Assembly (NCBI RefSeq): GCF_002217755.1
Contig: NZ_BCFL01000044.1
Location: 1-53,539, forward strand
Direction of reading: 5' to 3'
Origin: Streptomyces hyaluromycini
Lineage (GTDB): Bacteria > Actinomycetota > Actinomycetes > Streptomycetales > Streptomycetaceae
Length of the DNA: 53,539 nt
A program made the translations under genes and the position numbers. The notes beneath the pieces are model-generated. The model saw nothing but the letters and a program-made list of their open reading frames with translations, was not told the origin of the DNA and did no database searches. This document shows, piece after piece, positions 20,801 to 27,701 of the stretch (its first letter is position 1; each line of letters starts with the position of its first letter).

Positions 20801-21271
20801 GACACCGGCTCGCTGCGCGATCACCTCCGGCGAAGCCTGCCGGCTGCGATGGTCCCGGGGACGATCGTAGCGATCCCCCGCATGCCGCTGACCTCGAACG
20901 GCAAGATCGACCGGGACCGGCTCACCCGGGACGCCGCCGCGGCCGCCGCGCAGGGCAGGGAACCGGACACCGGCGCCGGGCCGGCGCTGGATCACCCACT
21001 GGAGCGGGAGCTGGCGGAGATCTGGTCGACCGTCCTGGAATGCACCGTGGACAACGCCCTCGCGAACTTCTTCGCGCTCGGGGGCGACTCGCTGCTGGCC
21101 GTGCGCGTCCTCTCGCTCGTCAACGAGAGCCACGGGACGTCCATGACCATGGGCGACCTGTTCGAGGCGCCCACCGTCGGGCAGTTCGCGTCCAGGGTCC
21201 GGGCTGGCGCACGGGACACGCAGGCGTCACCGGCTCCGACGATGGCGACGATGGTCGAGGAGGAGCTGTGA
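14870..21271 (+). CDS. dimodular NRPS: C-A(Phe-like)-PCP-Cy-A(Cys)-PCP
   Basis: 2133 residues from ATG 14870 (AGAAGGG upstream). C1 with HHIVTDF near 131 accepts the fatty acyl starter. A1, about 490-960 (YTSGSTGRPKG near 616), has pocket residues read by eye as D-A-W-S-I-A-A-V-C-K, closest to the Phe code DAWTIAAICK. PCP1 has LGGHSLLA (Ser about 993). The second condensation domain is a heterocyclisation domain: DGLVADGIS near 1186 is the D-x4-D-x2-S motif in place of HHxxxDG, with PVVFTS and TPQVSLDH. A2 (YTSGSTGTPKG near 1661) reads D-L-Y-N-M-S-M-I-W-K, nearly the cysteine code DLYNLSLIWK. PCP2 has LGGDSLLA (Ser about 2073). The protein should make acyl-aromatic-thiazoline. There is no release domain; the C-terminal tail TMVEEEL looks like a docking motif for the next subunit. 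Confidence 0.9.
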   Translation: MPEAGALTVGQEALWYLQGADPDSSAYNVVFALRMLGGLDVTVLRRAVTALVERHDVLRSRFPESNGRPCRVVDPPERFELQVEDHGAISHTALHAYVHAAAAEPFDLASGAFRVVLFRVEDQAPVLLLVTHHIVTDFVSQGVVMNDLLALYGAMLEGREPELRKLRATYDDFVRSEADTLASERGNLLDRFWRDECAGAPTDILLPAEGEPEHGSRGATVRVPLGLPLLDRVEALARESEVSSFSCLLAAFEALLARYTGQDDFLVSCPTMPDMRRQRGVAGYYVNPVLVRSDVRNTDGFTALARSVHDRVARAMIHRDQPFPLVVRALAPPRQAGRAPVGHVAFSMQAAHRSGELLNMHASGESSRPCVVHDVEVAAFDVPQQEGQFDLSIEVVRTSDDATAVLKYDTALFDEGTIVRLGTHFRRILQEALERPHRPVGDIELLDEAEVDALLRLGGGESADVPASSLLDALRAHAAERPEAIAVRAGRITVSYARLARLVNGVAAHLASHGVRRGDVVAVATGRSAVLPVVALGVMAAGATYLPIDPTLPAERIAFMLDDASAAALVRSGEGARLAVPQTVTAVDLASVDQIEEVEELSADAPKTDDRVPAYLIYTSGSTGRPKGVAVGHRGLANLADWQDRTLAVDASAVVLQYASPGFDASVWELAMAFGSGATLHLPDPGAVAGSALAAEIVASGATHVTLPPSVLATLAPDQVPGLRHVIAAGEACPGPLARTWAARTAFHNAYGPTETTVCATAHRCGPGEGDRPPIGRPLQNLSVHVVTDGPRLAPRGVIGELAVGGPAVAFGYLNRPELTDSRFVENPWRAGQRLYLTGDRVRWRSDGVLEFHGRADDQVKIRGQRIELGEIDAVLAAHPAVGHAVTTTTGVGIGTRLVAHVTGDGLDPGELKDWADRRLPAHMVPATVTVVDAFPLTNSAKVDRRALAAAGGAPGAVDPPSTEAEARMVALLAEELGLDRVGVHDDFFMLGGHSLLAARLAFRIREVFGTEVPLADILARPTAAGLARRLEGAEARTSDTLPRAHPAPLDAGEPFPLTDVQQAYLLGRQKDFTLGGVSAHGYFEIEGPDLDPDRLGAAWNAVVRNHPMLRCVVDGDRQRVLTEVDDYHIEVTDLRAGPQTAVETHLAALRAEMSHQVLPADRWPLFDIRLTRVPDGRSRLHLSVDGLVADGISLRKILAEWYDAYQGHDLAPAEEVTFRDYVLAERELEATELYERSRTYWHKRLNTLPTGPALPSHPGAAGGDAAGNRSPQFDRLHHHLPSATWQALLETTRRSGLTPSTVALTAYATTLAAWSSSRRFTLTLTMFNRLPLHPGVDRVVGDFTTVTLLEVDLRASRSFLEAAHDVQRQLWSDLDHRYYGGIRVKRDLARRGDAVSRGGDTPVVFTSALDDSGGGWGFEGFGELVTATNQTPQVSLDHVVVERDGGLDLVWNVVRSEFPEGLPDAMFADYRAALERLAHDQAAWDETGRDHRRPEQIVEHRDANETALPPRRLPLLHEPFFAMAARRPDAVAVRTPHRAVTYRELERDALRIAASLAELDLPPSSLVAVSMPKGPAQVAAVLGVLRAGLAYVPVSPSLPRDRQKTLIREARPGAVLCLAEHGSEAGPPAGSVPVIEVDRLPDRTTEPPEIATAEEDLAYVIYTSGSTGTPKGVMIDHGGAMNTIVDINRRYEVTGDDSVLGVSSLSFDLSVYDVFGVLAAGGTLVLPDPRQEMDPAHWRRLISDHGVTLWNSVPALMRLLLQWDELEESGALTSLTTVMLSGDWIPVDLPDLIRGRCPRAEVISMGGATEASIWSVFHRVGPRLPDWSSVPYGRPLAGQEMHVLDESMTPRPTWVSGDLYIGGRGVALGYLHDPELTDTKFMRHPVWGTRLYRTGDRARWRPGGLLEFLGRDDLQVKINGNRIELGEIEAALAAHPQVEDAVVTAPSVGGDRVLVAHVVPVPEEGAQANQPAVPSIDTGSLRDHLRRSLPAAMVPGTIVAIPRMPLTSNGKIDRDRLTRDAAAAAAQGREPDTGAGPALDHPLERELAEIWSTVLECTVDNALANFFALGGDSLLAVRVLSLVNESHGTSMTMGDLFEAPTVGQFASRVRAGARDTQASPAPTMATMVEEEL

Positions 21272-24264
21272 ACATCGTCCAGCTACTCACCTGGCTCGAT
21301 GACAAGGGAATCCAGGTCGACCGCCGCGGAGACCGGCTGCTGGTTCGATCACCTCACGGCAGCGTGGACGACGAGGTGCGGTCCCTGCTGCGCGAGCACA
21401 AGGCCGCGCTGCTCGCCGAGATCGACCGGGGTGGTGCCGACGCGCCGGCGTCCGCCGGCCAGCAACAGCTCTGGCTCATCGACCAGGTCGAGGGCGGCGG
21501 GCACGCCTACAACGCGACCGCTGTCCTGCGGGTCAAAGGCCCGGTGGACGACGCGGCGCTCGACGCGGCGTTCACCGAGCTGGTGCAGCGCAACGAGGTC
21601 TTCCGGACCAGCCTCGTCCTGCGGGCCGGAGAGCTGCGCCAACGCGTGCGCCCGGCCGGTCCCGTCACGGTGGACCGCGTCGACCTCGAGGGCCTGCCCG
21701 GAGACACCGCCGAGACCCGGATCCGACAGATCGCCGACACGTCGGCGAGGACGCCGTTCGACCTGGCCGACGACGTGCTCGTACGCGCGACACGCATCCG
21801 GACCGGCAACGGGGACACCGTGCTCGTCGTCACCCTGCACCACGTCGCAGGTGACGGGCTGTCCATGGCGCTGCTCCACGCCGAGATCGCCGAGCTCTAC
21901 GACGCAGCGGTCTCGGGCCGGGAGCCGGAACTGCCCCCACAGCCAGGGCAGTACCGCGACTACGCCTGCCGTCGGCGTCAGTCGGCGACCGACGACCGCG
22001 AGCGCCCCGGCGACGGCGAGCCGGCCGACCAGTTCTGGGTTCGCTACCTCGACGGGGCGCCCTCAACCGTGATGCCGCTCGACCGGCCTCGTCCGGCGAA
22101 GCGCACCTTCGCCGGCGACTGCGTACGGTTCAGGCTCGACACCGAACTGGTCGCCCGGTTGCGCGACCTGGCCAGCGGGCGTGCCACGACGCTGTTCGTG
22201 GTACTGCTCGCCGTACTCGGCGACCTGCTCGGCCGTCACGGCGGTCAGGAAGACGTCGTGATCGCGACCCCTGTCGTCGACCGTCCTGAGCGGCGGTTCG
22301 AGAAGATGATCGGCTACTTCCTCAACACCGTCGCCATCCGGTGCGACCTCTCGGGCGAGCCGGGGTTCGGGGCGCTCGTCGACCGGGTCCGCGACAGCAC
22401 GCTCGCCGCCCTCGCGCACGCGAGCACGCCGTTCGAGGAGGTGGTCCGCGCCGTCGGTGCCTCGCGTGGCGGCACGCACAGCCCCGTCTACCAGGTCATG
22501 TTCGCGCTGCAGACCGGGCAGCCCAGCCGCCCGTTCCTGTCGGGGAACGAGGTCGAGGAGATCCCCTACGACCCGCCCACCGCCAAGCACGACCTCACGA
22601 TCATGCTCGATGAGGACGGAGACGGACTGCTCGGGCGCCTGGAGTACAGCACCGACGTCCTCGACCGCGAGACCGCGTGCCTTCTCGCCGACCACCTGGT
22701 GACCCTGGCCCACGCCCTGGTGGCCGACCCGAGCCGGCCACTGGCGACGATCCCGCTCGCCACGGACGTGGAGCGGACACGGCTCGCCGAGCGCGAGGAC
22801 GCGCTGAGCCTGCGCATCGTCGACAGTGAGGGAGCCCGGGTCCCTCTGGGAGTGGTTGGCCGGCTCGTCCTCGACGACGGGGTCTTCCCCGGCCGACAGC
22901 TCGCCCGCCACGCCCGGTGGCGGCCCCGCGGCGGCGTCGAGGTACTCGACGACACCCCGACCCAGCCCGGCCTCAACGCGTTCGGGGCACCCGGCACGTC
23001 GGCGGCCCACGCCGGGCCGGACGCACCGGCGACACCGGCCACGTCGACGCTGGTGGCCGCGATCTGGGCCGATGTCATCGGGCGGACTCCGGCAGGCGAC
23101 GAGGACTTCTTCGCCCTCGGCGGCACGTCGATGGCCTTGATGCAGGTCAACTGGGAGCTGCGCCGCCGCGCAGGCGTCGAGGTGCCGATCGCCGAGCTGC
23201 TGGCCGCCCCCACGGTCAGCGGCATGGCAGGCACTGTGGCACAGCACCAGGAGCGGACCGGGCGCGAGGGACACACGTCCCGATGGACGCGTACCGAACT
23301 GCCACTGCGCGGACCGGGCCACCTGTTCAACGTCGCCGCGCTCTCCCCCACCCAGATGTGGGCGGCTGGCGTTCGCGAGACACCCGGCAGCGCCGAGGGC
23401 ACACGGTCCGTCGTGCTGCGCTGGAACGGTGAGAGCTGGCACGAGGTGCCCCATCCCGAGCTCGAGAAGGTGTTCGGCGTCGCGGTCGCCCCGTCCGGCG
23501 CCGTGTGGCTCTCGGGCAGGCGGGGACTGCTGTGCTTCGAGGGCACCCAGTTCCGCCGGGTCGGGGGTGACGCTCCGCAGTACGACTGCGCGTCCATCAC
23601 CCGGATCGGCGACGGACTCTGGACCATGGTGCGCCCCGACGACACCCCGGGCGCGCAGACCTACGTCGCGGCCGGCGGCGAGGACGGCCGGTGGCGACGC
23701 CTGCCCCTGCCCCTTCCGCCACGGGCGACGACACGCTTCGGGTGCCTCGCCGGGACTTCTGACCGCGACGTCTGGGCGGCGGTCGTCGTCGACGGTGACG
23801 ACGCCGCCCGGGAGTCGTGGCTCGCGCACTGGGACGGCGAGCGCTGGCAGGAGGTCGTCCCGCCGCCGCTGGGGCGGGCCGAGGTGGAGATCATGCGGGT
23901 CGTCCCCCGCGGCCCCGACGACGTCTGGGTGCTCGGCGCACGGCTCACCGCCGAAGGCCGCGTCAGCGTGATGGTGCGCTGGGACGGGCACGAGTGGACC
24001 GAACCCACCCTCCCGGCCGGTCACCGTGGGCGCATCAACAGCCTCACGGCAGCGGGCGACGGCACGCTGTGGGCGGTCGGCGGCGGTCAGGGGGACGCAG
24101 GCGTCGTGCTGCGCAGCAACGACGGCTGCCACTGGGAGCCCGACGTCGCCCCGTCCTCGGTCCTGCTCGGCGACATCGTCCCCTTCCCGGACGGCGACGG
24201 GCTCATCGTGGGGGGCGCCGCCGACGACGGGCTGGCCCTGTTCCGAAGGGAGGGCGTCGCATGA
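21268..24264 (+). CDS. NRPS subunit: docking domain - C - (no A) - PCP - seven-bladed beta-propeller
   Basis: 998 residues from GTG 21268, overlapping the previous stop. Residues 1-52 form a TubC-like N-terminal docking domain (VQLLTWLDDKGIQVD...GDRLLVRSPHG). The C domain has intact HHVAGDG (about 191-197). No adenylation domain follows, only about 45 residues resembling the end of one (GVVGRLVLDDG, ARWRPRGGVEVL). The PCP has FFALGGTSMALM (Ser about 618). Residues 673-998 contain seven repeats of 38-51 residues, beginning WTRTEL (673), WHEVPH (724), FRRVGG (762), WRRLPL (809), WQEVVP (860), WTEPTL (910) and WEPDVA (956), with inner DVWAA/DVWVL/LWAVGG strands and LRWNGES/HWDGER/RWDGHE turns. 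This predicts a seven-bladed propeller fused to a carrier domain. Its role is unknown; a scaffold for tailoring enzymes is one possibility. Confidence 0.87.
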   Translation: MNIVQLLTWLDDKGIQVDRRGDRLLVRSPHGSVDDEVRSLLREHKAALLAEIDRGGADAPASAGQQQLWLIDQVEGGGHAYNATAVLRVKGPVDDAALDAAFTELVQRNEVFRTSLVLRAGELRQRVRPAGPVTVDRVDLEGLPGDTAETRIRQIADTSARTPFDLADDVLVRATRIRTGNGDTVLVVTLHHVAGDGLSMALLHAEIAELYDAAVSGREPELPPQPGQYRDYACRRRQSATDDRERPGDGEPADQFWVRYLDGAPSTVMPLDRPRPAKRTFAGDCVRFRLDTELVARLRDLASGRATTLFVVLLAVLGDLLGRHGGQEDVVIATPVVDRPERRFEKMIGYFLNTVAIRCDLSGEPGFGALVDRVRDSTLAALAHASTPFEEVVRAVGASRGGTHSPVYQVMFALQTGQPSRPFLSGNEVEEIPYDPPTAKHDLTIMLDEDGDGLLGRLEYSTDVLDRETACLLADHLVTLAHALVADPSRPLATIPLATDVERTRLAEREDALSLRIVDSEGARVPLGVVGRLVLDDGVFPGRQLARHARWRPRGGVEVLDDTPTQPGLNAFGAPGTSAAHAGPDAPATPATSTLVAAIWADVIGRTPAGDEDFFALGGTSMALMQVNWELRRRAGVEVPIAELLAAPTVSGMAGTVAQHQERTGREGHTSRWTRTELPLRGPGHLFNVAALSPTQMWAAGVRETPGSAEGTRSVVLRWNGESWHEVPHPELEKVFGVAVAPSGAVWLSGRRGLLCFEGTQFRRVGGDAPQYDCASITRIGDGLWTMVRPDDTPGAQTYVAAGGEDGRWRRLPLPLPPRATTRFGCLAGTSDRDVWAAVVVDGDDAARESWLAHWDGERWQEVVPPPLGRAEVEIMRVVPRGPDDVWVLGARLTAEGRVSVMVRWDGHEWTEPTLPAGHRGRINSLTAAGDGTLWAVGGGQGDAGVVLRSNDGCHWEPDVAPSSVLLGDIVPFPDGDGLIVGGAADDGLALFRREGVA

Positions 24265-25379
24265 CGGCGACTGTCGACATGCCGCCCGGCAACCTCGGCC
24301 TCACCGCGGCGCAGAGTGCGGCACTCGAGGCCGACACGACGGACGGCTCCTACCGCGTCGCGCTGCTTGCGGTCCATCCCGGCGAGCTCGATCTCCATGC
24401 GCTGGCGCAAGCCCTCATGGAGCTGCGCAGACGCCACGATGTCCTGCGCACGACCGTCCGCTACAACGACGACGGTCCCGTGGGCACGGTCAGCACCCAG
24501 ACCGTCGTTCCGGTGGAGCTGGTTGCCGGGCCGCCACCGCACTCCGCCGACGGACTGCCACCCAAGCGGCTGGACCTGACCACCGGACCACTCGTGCACG
24601 TCGCGGTCTTCTCCGACGTCGGTGGCCGCACCCTTCTGGGATTCCAGGCCCATCCGGTCGTGCTCGACGAGGAGACCGTGCGCCGTGCTGTCCACGAACT
24701 CGGCCTGCTCTACCGGTACTTCGCGGGCGGCGGCCCCTTTCCCCCGGTGACACGCGTCGGCTACCGGGAGCACGCCGCCAGGATGCGCTCCACCGCCGGC
24801 CGTGTACCCCGCCGGATGCCCGTCGTGTCCCACGAGGTCGGCCCCGCCACCGCGGACCGCGTCCGCCTCATCGGATCATCGCGTGGGCTGCCCGTGGCCC
24901 TGCTCGTGCTCGCCGCCTGGATCACCGCAGGTGCGGCGACATCCGGAGCAGCCACCGCGCCGGTCGCGACGTCTCTCCCTGACCCATCCGGGAAGCGGCC
25001 CCTGGGCCCGGTCTGCGACCGCATCCTGCTCCGGGGCGAACCGGGAGCGGCGTACGACGTCGTCGCCCTCGCGGAACACCTGCGCGCAGCAACGGCCGAC
25101 ACCAAGCCGGACGACGGCGATACACCGCTCACCTTCACCTTCCATGACGACCGCCCCCGGGCGGGAGGCGGCCCGTTCGAGGTCGTCGAAGCAAGCGGCA
25201 TGCTCGCTCCCTCCGAGGACTCGCTCGCGGTGCACAGCACGTCGGCGGCGGGCTGGCTCCTGCGCCTCACGCACCGCGCCGACATTGCGAGCTCCACGGC
25301 CGCCCGCGCCACCCTCGCCCGCACGGTGGCGCTGCTGGACAACGCGGGTGCCTCCCTGGTCGACGAGGAGCTGCTGTGA
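24261..25379 (+). CDS. free-standing degenerate condensation-like protein
   Basis: 372 residues; ATG 24261 overlaps the previous stop. The N-terminal half has the condensation-domain opening (LTAAQSAALE, LRRRHDVLRTTVR), but the catalytic HHxxxDG is replaced by HPVVLDE near residue 133, and the C-terminal lobe is short and poorly conserved. It is about 80 residues shorter than a full C domain. It may be catalytically dead and act as a partner or carrier gate. Its C-terminus SLVDEELL resembles the tail of the dimodular NRPS (TMVEEEL), suggesting both could dock on the same N-terminal domain. Confidence 0.7.
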   Translation: MTATVDMPPGNLGLTAAQSAALEADTTDGSYRVALLAVHPGELDLHALAQALMELRRRHDVLRTTVRYNDDGPVGTVSTQTVVPVELVAGPPPHSADGLPPKRLDLTTGPLVHVAVFSDVGGRTLLGFQAHPVVLDEETVRRAVHELGLLYRYFAGGGPFPPVTRVGYREHAARMRSTAGRVPRRMPVVSHEVGPATADRVRLIGSSRGLPVALLVLAAWITAGAATSGAATAPVATSLPDPSGKRPLGPVCDRILLRGEPGAAYDVVALAEHLRAATADTKPDDGDTPLTFTFHDDRPRAGGGPFEVVEASGMLAPSEDSLAVHSTSAAGWLLRLTHRADIASSTAARATLARTVALLDNAGASLVDEELL

Positions 25380-25412
25380 GAGCCCACCGAAGCGCTTCCC
25401 TCGGGATCCTCG

Positions 25413-27404
25413 ATGACTAAGGAAGGTAGTCCCATCAGCGACCGAACATTCATGTACGGCCCGCCATCCCCTGCCGCCGCTCTCCGGATGTTCTGCCTGC
25501 CGTACGCGGGCAAGGGCGCCAGCCTCTACCGACCGTGGTGGGAGGGCTCCGACCGACGGATCGAGTTCGTACCCGTCCAGTTGCCGGGGCGGGAGAACCG
25601 TTTCCGGGAGAGCCTTGTCCACGACCTGCGCGAACTGGTGGCGTCCCTCGCCGCCGACATCGCGCCGCACACGAAGCGGCCCTACGCACTGTTCGGCTAC
25701 TGCATGGGCGCGAGCATCGCGTTCGAGCTGGCCCACCAGCTGTCCCACCTCACCGGGCACCGGCCTCAGCACCTGGTCGTCGCCGGAGGAACCCCGCCGC
25801 ACCTGCAGCGGGCCGTGTCGTCGGAGCGTCAGCGCACCGACGAGGAACTGATGACCGAACTGCGCCGGCTGGGCGGCACGCCTGTGGCGGCGCTGGACGA
25901 CGAGCGTCTCCTCGCGTTCGCCCTGCCCGTGCTCCGCGCCGACTGGTCCGTCGTCGACGGGTACACCTACCGGCCCACCCCCGCGCTGGACGTCCCGATC
26001 ACGGTCCTCGGCTCCACGGACGACCCCGATGTGCCCACGGACGAGCTGCGGCAGTGGGGGCACCACACGAACGCCGACACCCGGGTCCACGTCTTCCCCG
26101 GCGACCACTTTTTCGTGGACCGGTTCCCTGAGGAAGTCCGAGGACTGCTGGTCAGCGAGCTGACCGCAGAACCGGCCGACGCGGCGCACCGGCTACCGGC
26201 GCACGGGACGACGCCCGAACGTGCTGCCCGGTACGACCACGGCATCGCCGAGGCTCTCGAGGCAAGCGGGCCGCGCGCCCTCGGTGGCATCGACACGAAC
26301 GCGTGGGGCGCAGCGCTTCACGACCTCGACGCCGCCGCTCTCATGGCGATGACCCGTGCCGTCACCGGCGCCGTGGACGGGCCATCCGTCGACGGGCTCG
26401 CCGAGCGGCTCCAGGTGGCGCCACGTCACCGGTGGCTGCTCGACCGCTGGGTGGCGTCCCTACTGGCGGAGGGCTACGTCGTACGACGGGACGGGGCACT
26501 CGTCGCGACGAACCAGGCGGGGCCGCAGCCGGCCGACGACAACCGAGTGTCGAGCGCCTGCGCGACGCTCGGCTACGGCGACGAACTGCGCGACTTCTTC
26601 CTGCGGTGCAACGGCAACCTCTCCCTGCTGCTCCAGGACAAGCTCACCGTGCAGGAGCTGTGGTTCAAGGGCGGCGGCTTCGCGGTTGCGGAGTCGACCT
26701 ACCGGGACAACCCCATGGCCCACTACCTGAACGCGGCCCTCGCCGTGGCTGTCGTGCATCACGTGCGGAACCGTGCGGGCAGCACACCGGTCCACGTCCT
26801 GGAGCTCGGGGCCGGCATCGGCGCCACCACGAGCACCCTCCTGCCGATGCTCGCCGATACGGGTGTCGAGCTGCGCTACGTCTTCAGCGACATCTCACCG
26901 GTGTTCCTGAAGGCGGCTCGCGAGCGGTACGCCGACTTCCCCTTCGTCGAGTTCGAGTTGATCGACATCAACGGCGGGAACGGGTCGTCAACGCCGCCCG
27001 CCGACGTCGTCCTGTCAGCGAACGTCCTGCACAACGCCCTCGACACAGGGGCGACGCTGGCCCTACTGCGGCGGATGACCGCGGACGACGGAATGCTCGC
27101 GTTCGTCGAATCCAGCCGGGAGCACTACCAGCTGATGGCCTCGATGCTCTTCATGCTCTCGGGGGCTGACGGGCGCTCCCGGCCCGGCTCGGCCGACTTC
27201 CGGGCCACCGAGAACCGCGTCTGTCTCACCCAGACGGAGTGGCACGAGCAGCTGCGACGGGCTGGCTTCACCCCGACAGCCACCGTGCCGGACGCGAAGC
27301 GGGACCCGGCGGCGGTCCTTGAGCAGTATCTCTACGTGGCCTTTCCCGAGATCCCTCAGACGTCTTCACCGGAAACACCCGAACCAACCAGGAGGGCACT
27401 GTGA
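25413..27404 (+). CDS. type II thioesterase fused to PKS-type C-methyltransferase
   Basis: 663 residues from ATG 25413. Residues about 20-245 are an alpha/beta-hydrolase of the type II thioesterase family (FCLPYAGKGAS, LPGREN), with Asp in STDDPDVP and His in FPGDHFFV. The nucleophile elbow is GYCMGA with Cys 97 instead of the usual Ser (GHSMGA). Residues about 290-640 are a SAM-dependent methyltransferase like the cMT domains of polyketide synthases: GGGFAVAESTYRDN lead-in, SAM motif I VLELGAGIGATTS, FSDISPVFLKAA. A carrier gene follows at once with a GTGA overlap, so methylation of a carrier-bound intermediate is likely, perhaps alpha to a thioester or on the thiazoline. Whether the thioesterase edits or releases the chain is open. 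Confidence 0.85.
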   Translation: MTKEGSPISDRTFMYGPPSPAAALRMFCLPYAGKGASLYRPWWEGSDRRIEFVPVQLPGRENRFRESLVHDLRELVASLAADIAPHTKRPYALFGYCMGASIAFELAHQLSHLTGHRPQHLVVAGGTPPHLQRAVSSERQRTDEELMTELRRLGGTPVAALDDERLLAFALPVLRADWSVVDGYTYRPTPALDVPITVLGSTDDPDVPTDELRQWGHHTNADTRVHVFPGDHFFVDRFPEEVRGLLVSELTAEPADAAHRLPAHGTTPERAARYDHGIAEALEASGPRALGGIDTNAWGAALHDLDAAALMAMTRAVTGAVDGPSVDGLAERLQVAPRHRWLLDRWVASLLAEGYVVRRDGALVATNQAGPQPADDNRVSSACATLGYGDELRDFFLRCNGNLSLLLQDKLTVQELWFKGGGFAVAESTYRDNPMAHYLNAALAVAVVHHVRNRAGSTPVHVLELGAGIGATTSTLLPMLADTGVELRYVFSDISPVFLKAARERYADFPFVEFELIDINGGNGSSTPPADVVLSANVLHNALDTGATLALLRRMTADDGMLAFVESSREHYQLMASMLFMLSGADGRSRPGSADFRATENRVCLTQTEWHEQLRRAGFTPTATVPDAKRDPAAVLEQYLYVAFPEIPQTSSPETPEPTRRAL

Positions 27405-27670
27405 CCTCACACAGCGATACTCGGGAAGCCCTGTCCAGGCTATGGCTGAACGCGCTGGACAGTTCAGCCGAAGAGCAGGTCGCAGACTACGAGAGGTTCT
27501 TCCAGTGCGGTGGCAACTCTATCGCCGCGATCAAGCTGTACATGGAAACGGAAGAGCAACTCGCCGTGACAATCGATTCCGCCGAATTCCTGGGGACCCT
27601 CGCAGAAGGGGACTTCGGTGATCTTGTCAGGCTTACGGAAGCTGCCGCAGACGCCACAGCCTCCGCTTAG
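27401..27670 (+). CDS. free-standing peptidyl/acyl carrier protein
   Basis: 89 residues; GTG 27401 overlaps the stop of the thioesterase-methyltransferase. FFQCGGNSIAAIKL around residues 29-42 holds the phosphopantetheine Ser. The rest has the helical layout of a carrier domain (SRLWLNALD; VTIDSAEFL as the helix 2-3 loop). No adenylation gene is left unpaired in the cluster, so loading must come from one of the NRPS A domains acting in trans or from a condensation-like protein. Its place between the methyltransferase and the P450 suggests it presents the substrate to one or both. Confidence 0.85.
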   Translation: MTSHSDTREALSRLWLNALDSSAEEQVADYERFFQCGGNSIAAIKLYMETEEQLAVTIDSAEFLGTLAEGDFGDLVRLTEAAADATASA

Positions 27671-27701
27671 GAGCCCGTTCTCCCTCCGGAGGTTTGCCTA
27701 C

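Noticed and set aside
16640..21133. Long minus-strand open frames opposite the dimodular NRPS
   Set aside because: Same reason: antisense frames of high-GC coding DNA without motifs or start signals.
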